From positions 27,997 through 91,996 of the forward strand of contig CAMTOJ010000010.1 in NCBI GenBank assembly GCA_947074145.1: 64,000 bases of DNA, read 5' to 3'. The notes under the pieces are model-generated. The model was not told where the DNA came from, searched no databases, and saw only the letters and a program-made list of their open reading frames with translations. Both the position numbers and the translations under genes were made by a program. Of the stretch, positions 58,451-64,000 are shown piece by piece. This DNA is from an uncultured Bacteroidales bacterium. Lineage in GTDB: Bacteria > Bacteroidota > Bacteroidia > Bacteroidales > JAUNSR01. Numbering within the stretch: position 1 is the first letter of the stretch; each line of letters begins with the position of its first letter.

Positions 58451-59302
58451 TTACAACCTCCCCACATTAGCATCTTTCCTATCAACATAATTAGGATAAC
58501 TAAACTGAGGCATTCCAAGAGCCATAACAGCACAAACCACCTCTTCGGTATTTATTATTTTAGCAAAACCTTTAGAATTGCCCCTAACAGCATTAAGCAC
58601 AAAACCACCATAAATCTGACTTACCCCCAATGCCTGAGCCATAAGCGACCCATTCTGATATGCTAAATTACAATCCACTTCCTTATATTGATTTGATTTA
58701 GGAGAATGTATTAAAAGCAAAACAGGAGCATTACGTAAAATCAAATCATTACCCTCACTAAACTGCCTCCTCATCTCTTTTACCAAAGGAATATATCGTA
58801 ACAATTTAGGAGAAGTCTTACCAAGTAAATATTTTGCAATCTTATTATCAAGAAATTTTAGTTTTGACTCAAAAGAACTCAATGTAAACTCCGTAATCTC
58901 CTTAAGCTTCACCTGATCTGTAATAAGAGTATAATTTACTTGTTGAGAATTTGATGCTGTCGGAGCAACATTTGCCGCCTCGATGATTTTGTCAAGAAGC
59001 TCATTCGGCACAGGTGTTTTCTTTAAAGCCCTATTAGAACGACGTGATTTAAGTAATAACATCATTGAATCCGCTGTTGGAAGCATACTATAATCAATGC
59101 TATGTACTTTCTCAGAGGGGAATAATTCATGCGATACAGAACTTGTAGGACAAACCGACACGCACTGCCCACACTTTATACACATTCCCGGATTTGCAAC
59201 AACCGGTACCGCTTTAGACTCTTGCGTAAATACATATATCGGACAAACCTTAACGCACTTACCACATTTTATACATGTTTCTGCTGATATTGATATTTTC
59301 AT
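58451..59302 (-). CDS. Nitroreductase with two N-terminal 4Fe-4S ferredoxin motifs
   Basis: 283 aa: CIKCGKCVKVCPIYVF, CIKCGQCVSVCPTSSV; RRSNRALKKTPVPNELLDKIIEAANVAPTASNSQ. Confidence 0.92.
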   Translation of the reverse strand: MKISISAETCIKCGKCVKVCPIYVFTQESKAVPVVANPGMCIKCGQCVSVCPTSSVSHELFPSEKVHSIDYSMLPTADSMMLLLKSRRSNRALKKTPVPNELLDKIIEAANVAPTASNSQQVNYTLITDQVKLKEITEFTLSSFESKLKFLDNKIAKYLLGKTSPKLLRYIPLVKEMRRQFSEGNDLILRNAPVLLLIHSPKSNQYKEVDCNLAYQNGSLMAQALGVSQIYGGFVLNAVRGNSKGFAKIINTEEVVCAVMALGMPQFSYPNYVDRKDANVGRL

Positions 59303-59801
59303 AATTAGTATAATTTAGCCCGGACTAAATAATAGGTTAAGCCCAAAGATTTATTTTTTGATTATTCAATAAATGATTTATCGTTTGAATATTACTCCTT
59401 TACAAACATATAAATATAAAACATAAAAATCTCATAATATAACAATTTGATTTCAAACTATAGAAACATACAATTCCGAACTGTGCATTTCGGAATTGAG
59501 TATTTCTATAATTAAAATTTAAGGATTTTATTGGAATAAAGTAAATCTATTGTTATAATAATCAACATTTAAGACCTCCTCTATATACTATCATAGCTAT
59601 TACTTCTTGTATTATCATTTTTATTCGTTTTAGCACACTCCTTTTTTGAACACACAAAAGATTGCGTGAAATAATCAATCAAATATCTAATTGAAATAAA
59701 TATCAATTCCTTGATGTAAATATTTAATTTATAATTATTTATTTTACAATTATTATAAATCTATGGCTATACCAAAAGTATAAATTCAAATAATCAATAT
59801 T

Positions 59802-60653
59802 ATGACATGTAAACTAAAAAAAAACTTAAGTACCTTCTTGAATGAAACAAATCATGATAATATATCGCACTTCTATTATAATTCATATATATACAATATT
59901 TACGACAATAAAATGACAGATAAACATCTCAAAATGTTTATTAATGGAAATGGAGGTGAAATATATAGTAAGGCTTGCGCTGTGCATTCATCCTCTATGC
60001 TGGCTTATAATTTCTTTTCATGGATTGATAAAGAGAACACATTAGAATTTAACGGTATAATTTATAATCATGTTGAATTTGAACATAAATTGAAAACATT
60101 AAATAGCATAATAGCTATGGCAAATATTGACATAGTACTGACAAGTGAAGATGAAAATACAAAACTATTTATAGAATCTAAATTCTTAGAGTATATGGAC
60201 TATAAACAATTTGACATAAGTGATAAATATTCTGACCCGAATAATAATACAGCAAAAATTGATTGGAGTAAACTTATAGGACTTTATAAGGGTAAAAAAT
60301 CTAATTATTATCCTGGCATAAAACAAAACATATGTCACTTAGTATCAATAAGTAATTATCATAAAGAGAATCAAGATAAACAAATTACTACCTTGTTTAT
60401 GAATCTTGTATTTGACCCCAATAAAAATGAATACGAAAAAGAATATAAAAAATATAATAACTATAAGGTGCTATTAGATGATTTCTCAAAAAATTACAAA
60501 AATAACGTTGAAGGTAAACTGGTCGACAAAGTTCTATTTTGCTCATATTCTGAAATTTGGAAACAGATGAAACCTTCCATAAAAGATAAAAATCGAATTA
60601 AATATTTAAAAGATAGATATATTGCATTTACGAATTATCCCAACGTACCCTAA
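59802..60653 (+). CDS. Hypothetical protein, possible PD-(D/E)XK restriction endonuclease-like
   Basis: 283 aa: NIDIVLTSEDENTKLFIESKFLEY (D-x14-ExK pattern). Solitary gene in an AT-rich accessory region. Confidence 0.5.
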   Translation: MTCKLKKNLSTFLNETNHDNISHFYYNSYIYNIYDNKMTDKHLKMFINGNGGEIYSKACAVHSSSMLAYNFFSWIDKENTLEFNGIIYNHVEFEHKLKTLNSIIAMANIDIVLTSEDENTKLFIESKFLEYMDYKQFDISDKYSDPNNNTAKIDWSKLIGLYKGKKSNYYPGIKQNICHLVSISNYHKENQDKQITTLFMNLVFDPNKNEYEKEYKKYNNYKVLLDDFSKNYKNNVEGKLVDKVLFCSYSEIWKQMKPSIKDKNRIKYLKDRYIAFTNYPNVP

Positions 60654-60770
60654 AACAAAAAAGATATTTCCTTCAGATACCAACTTTAGCACAATTAAAT
60701 GTTAAAACTCTTTTACTTTACCACCAATAAATTCAAAGCAAGTATATTAGATATAATACATACTTAATAT

Positions 60771-61268
60771 CTAATTTAAGATAATGCCCGGAAATTGAAA
60801 TAAATATTTATTATCAATCGAAATTCTTAAATATCGTTCCACTTCGTCTCTCCTCAATATGACAATCCTATTATTATAAGTATCTGAATTGGGAGTTATT
60901 TTGATAATATCATATGAAAAAGTTTCTTTTGGCTTAATATTTTTAATAAATGAATATCCTACGTTTATTGATTGTTCTTCTATCAAATCTTCATGCATCA
61001 TTTGCATAAAAGAAAAATCACCTTTTCTTTTCTTGAAAAAATCATGGATTATATCTTTATTTGATTTATCCGTTATTGGATCTAAATCTACCCACGTTAT
61101 ATAATCTTCATTAGAATAATTGGTTATTTGAATGCGCTCTAATATTTGTTTTTGATTTATTATACCATTATAATAACAAATAGAAATCGTATCAATTTGA
61201 ACCTGAGATAGCATCGTTGAACTAATAGCACTACACACTATTATAGAAATAAGTAATATTTTTTTCAT
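60771..61268 (-). CDS. Hypothetical secreted protein
   Basis: 165 aa, signal peptide MKKILLISIIVCSAISSTMLSQVQ. Confidence 0.55.
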   Translation of the reverse strand: MKKILLISIIVCSAISSTMLSQVQIDTISICYYNGIINQKQILERIQITNYSNEDYITWVDLDPITDKSNKDIIHDFFKKRKGDFSFMQMMHEDLIEEQSINVGYSFIKNIKPKETFSYDIIKITPNSDTYNNRIVILRRDEVERYLRISIDNKYLFQFPGIILN

Positions 61269-61543
61269 CTTTATTTTAAGGATAAGGAAGTTACTCTATT
61301 CAAAAAACATATCTATTTGGTATTTTCATTTTGATAGATAAGAGTTCTATCAATATTATTGATACAAATAAACTAAAAAATATTATTACTCTCCACTAAA
61401 CCGCATTATGTATCATTCAACTACTTTAGTTATAGAAGTTGTGTGATTTATTTTATATCAACAAGCCTCTTTTCAGAGAATTATATAGACCTCATTTAGC
61501 TTTCACATAAATGTATCTATACATCGAAAAGCAAATAAATTAA

Positions 61544-62935
61544 TTAAGCAGCAGAAAACCCTGCTTCCGGATTAATATCAGAGATATCATTATTTCGAGA
61601 TATCAACTCTCGTTTCATCCATTTTTTGCTTCTCCATCGTTTAAGCAAAATAACAGCTCTGAAACACTCGTCAAGCGTAAAAGCACACCACATCCCTATC
61701 AAACCGTATCCCATATTCAGACCAAGAAGCCAACTTCCTCCCACAGCAAAAATCCACATAGAGAAAAGTCCCAGTACAACGGGGAAAACAGCATCACCTG
61801 TTGATCTTAATGCGTTCACCATCATCATATTTACCGAACGTCCGAATTCAAGTACAAAATCAATGCATAAAATTATTGCCCCTAGTTTTATTATTTCAGG
61901 ATTATCGGTCAACAAACCTATTATAATTGTTCCGAATCCGGCCATAATTCCCGCCATAACAGCAGAGATACCCATAGAGAGTTTCTGTGAAAAAAGAGTG
62001 ATTTTATATGCATCCTCTTTGCGTCTTTCACCTATAAGCTGACCAACAAGAATGCTATTGCCTATTGATATTGAAAGAGCAAACATTAAGGTAAACATCA
62101 CCACATTCATTACATAAGTTCTTGTAGCAACAACCTCAATAGCAATCATATTTATAAACATTGTCACTACTACCTGTGAAAGTGAATAACTCATCTGTTC
62201 TCCAGCAGCAGGCATTCCGATTTTTAATATCGTTTTAAGCTCTTTTAAAGAGGGAAGACTGAACAGATCTTTAGGAATATTTGGTAATACTTTTTTATAA
62301 ACGATAATACCTAAAATTATAAGTGCAATAATACGGCTCGCTCCCGTAGCAATTGCTGCCCCTTGCGCGCCTAAAGCCGGTAAACCGAAGTTGCCGAAAA
62401 TTAAAGCATAATTTCCAAAACAATTCAACACATTAATAATTGCAGTTACAAACATTGGGAATTTTGCAAGGCTCACGCTCCTTAATATAGCTGAAATCGT
62501 AATACTCAAAGATTGAACGAAAGCAAGTCCACCCACAATTTTAAAATAATTTACCCCTTCATTCATCAAAGAAGGATCCAGATGCATCCATTTCAAAACT
62601 GCTCCACTCTCGAAAAACAGAAATGTGCTTATTATCATTCCCAGTAAAAAATTAAACAACAAAGAGAGCCAGGCTACAAGACGCACCTTCTCACTGTTTC
62701 CTGCTCCCAGATATTGTGAACACAGAACACTTGTTCCGAGCGTACTAACCTGAAAAACAACAATAATCATATTGAAAACCTGATTTACCACCCCTACCGA
62801 GGCAACCGATGAATCGGAATATCTGCTTAACATGATAGTATCCATTGTTCCCAGCAGAATCACCAAAAGAGATTCAATAAAAATCGGAATTGTAAGATTT
62901 AATAACCTTTTTCTTAATATCGCTTTATCTTTCAT
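61544..62935 (-). CDS. MATE family efflux transporter
   Basis: 463 aa: LLNLTIPIFIESLLVILLGTMDTIMLSRYSDSSVASVGVVNQVFN; duplicated 6-TM halves. Confidence 0.93.
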   Translation of the reverse strand: MKDKAILRKRLLNLTIPIFIESLLVILLGTMDTIMLSRYSDSSVASVGVVNQVFNMIIVVFQVSTLGTSVLCSQYLGAGNSEKVRLVAWLSLLFNFLLGMIISTFLFFESGAVLKWMHLDPSLMNEGVNYFKIVGGLAFVQSLSITISAILRSVSLAKFPMFVTAIINVLNCFGNYALIFGNFGLPALGAQGAAIATGASRIIALIILGIIVYKKVLPNIPKDLFSLPSLKELKTILKIGMPAAGEQMSYSLSQVVVTMFINMIAIEVVATRTYVMNVVMFTLMFALSISIGNSILVGQLIGERRKEDAYKITLFSQKLSMGISAVMAGIMAGFGTIIIGLLTDNPEIIKLGAIILCIDFVLEFGRSVNMMMVNALRSTGDAVFPVVLGLFSMWIFAVGGSWLLGLNMGYGLIGMWCAFTLDECFRAVILLKRWRSKKWMKRELISRNNDISDINPEAGFSAA

Positions 62936-62948
62936 TTTGCTATAATCA

Positions 62949-62993
62949 CAAAAAACACAATCTCAGGTATTTTAATTGACCGGATTGTGTTTT
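62949..62993. terminator. Hairpin upstream of MATE gene
   Basis: AAAACACAATC...GATTGTGTTTT; orientation and role uncertain. Confidence 0.4.
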
Positions 62994-63236
62994 CTGATAT
63001 CTTTTTATTTTGAGTGCAAATTTAATAACAAATATTTCATCATAGATTAAACTGCTCTGTTTTAATTGATAAAGAAAGATTAAAGAAAGTAAGAATAAGT
63101 GTAACTCTTCGGTCTGAAGAGTATTGCAGTCAAATCTAAAATAAACTTATTTTACCTACGCAATATTATATCCAAAGTGAAAGTAATAAAATCAAGCCGG
63201 TTTTTGTTTTACGCTTTTAATTATAAGTAATTATTC

Positions 63237-63500
63237 CTATAATATTCGTTTTTTACGTACATAGTACCTTACAACAAAAAGCAGTATTAGCCCTATTGAG
63301 ACAGAGGCAGCCCAAGTAACAACTTGAATAAAAGCGTAGTTCAACCCACTACTATCTGTAATTACCATAATATTAGTTCTAACTAACATACTTCGAATAA
63401 GAAAAGTACTCATAATTGCGATTAGTGCAGGAATGAGTATGATAATGATTTTGACTCTATTATTCTTTGATATTTGCATGATTAATAATTTTATAATCAA
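63237..63500 (-). CDS. Small hypothetical membrane protein
   Basis: 87 aa with two TM segments. Confidence 0.4.
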   Translation of the reverse strand: MIIKLLIMQISKNNRVKIIIILIPALIAIMSTFLIRSMLVRTNIMVITDSSGLNYAFIQVVTWAASVSIGLILLFVVRYYVRKKRIL

Positions 63501-63766
63501 TAAGACTTTGATTCAGATGGTTTACACTGTTATTATTGTAGAAGAGGTTACACGAATTATCTCACTTCCTGCCTTTTCATATATTTCTCCATACATAATA
63601 TTATTTTTTACAAATATAGATATAACATAATTATACTAAATAATAGTATACTATATGATTAAAATAATTGATCTATCTAAAACATCCTTTTAGGAATGAT
63701 ACTCCTGATGATTCCGTTAGGAACATAACTCTATACAATAAACCATACAGCATTATGCTTTTATAC

Positions 63767-63816
63767 AAATTCCCTATGAATTTATGTAATACACTACACA
63801 AATACATAGGGAATTT
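63767..63816. repeat. 12-bp perfect inverted repeat, possible terminator
   Basis: AAATTCCCTATG ... CATAGGGAATTT, 26-nt loop. Confidence 0.5.
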
Positions 63817-63945
63817 ATGTTATCTACTACATGTTTTACATATATCTGCAGTTTAAGAGCGCAAAATCAAAACAGGTATAAGACTTATTATCAATCAAAT
63901 AGTAAAGATATGATAGTTATATAGATACTAACATTTTATATAAAC

Positions 63946-64000
63946 CTAAAACTCCTCAAAAAAATCAATATCAATCTTCTTATAATCAATACTTCTCTCA
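63946..64000 (-). CDS. C-terminal end of a gene running off the right edge
   Basis: Minus-strand frame ERSIDYKKIDIDFFEEF* with stop at 63946-63948. Confidence 0.4.
   Translation of the reverse strand, partial: ERSIDYKKIDIDFFEEF

Noticed and set aside
1-64000. CRISPR arrays, rRNA/tRNA genes, intact transposases or integrases
   Set aside because: Scanned by eye for regular spaced repeats, conserved rRNA/tRNA sequence and transposase motifs; none recognised, though a short tRNA could be missed without tRNAscan-SE.

Overview
This is a 64 kb, AT-rich Bacteroidota (Bacteroidales-like) chromosomal window. The judgement rests on protein families such as DUF4835, OmpP1/FadL, Reg_prop/Y_Y_Y + AraC regulators and DUF6340-like lipoproteins. 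It has three parts. (1) 1-7.5 kb is an accessory, defence-like segment. It holds the 5' end of a PLD-like/helicase-type gene running off the left edge, an overlapping two-gene operon (UPF1/COG1112-like SF1 helicase + winged-helix/PLD nuclease-like protein), and a decayed SNF2-type helicase remnant. (2) 7.5-38.7 kb is mostly core genes: glycosyltransferases, D-2-hydroxyacid dehydrogenase, ridA, rlmB, recN, DUF4835, coaBC, a DnaQ-like exonuclease, dnaN, menE, a biotin-dependent carboxylase pair, def, ruvX, a TPR protein, an AddB-like nuclease, a ThiS-like protein, an OPT transporter and DUF2461. (3) 38.7-64 kb is mixed core and accessory: a GH88-like lipoprotein with a kinase-less propeller/AraC membrane regulator, OmpP1/FadL, a Ser-rich low-complexity protein, prmA, an MFS / phospholipase-B-like Ntn hydrolase / DcaP-like porin / cytoplasmic S9 peptidase cluster, a frame-disrupted gluzincin lipoprotein, an ATPase-DUF234 protein, a ferredoxin-nitroreductase, a PD-(D/E)XK-like protein and a MATE transporter. 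No rRNA, tRNA, CRISPR array or intact transposase was recognised. The best candidate for an under-described system is the SF1 helicase + PLD operon, which resembles Mokosh components but is split and lacks a kinase. Next are the one-component HTCS-like regulator with its substituted GH88 and promoter palindrome, and the PLB-like/S9/porin/MFS cluster. All family calls are by eye; no database searches were run.
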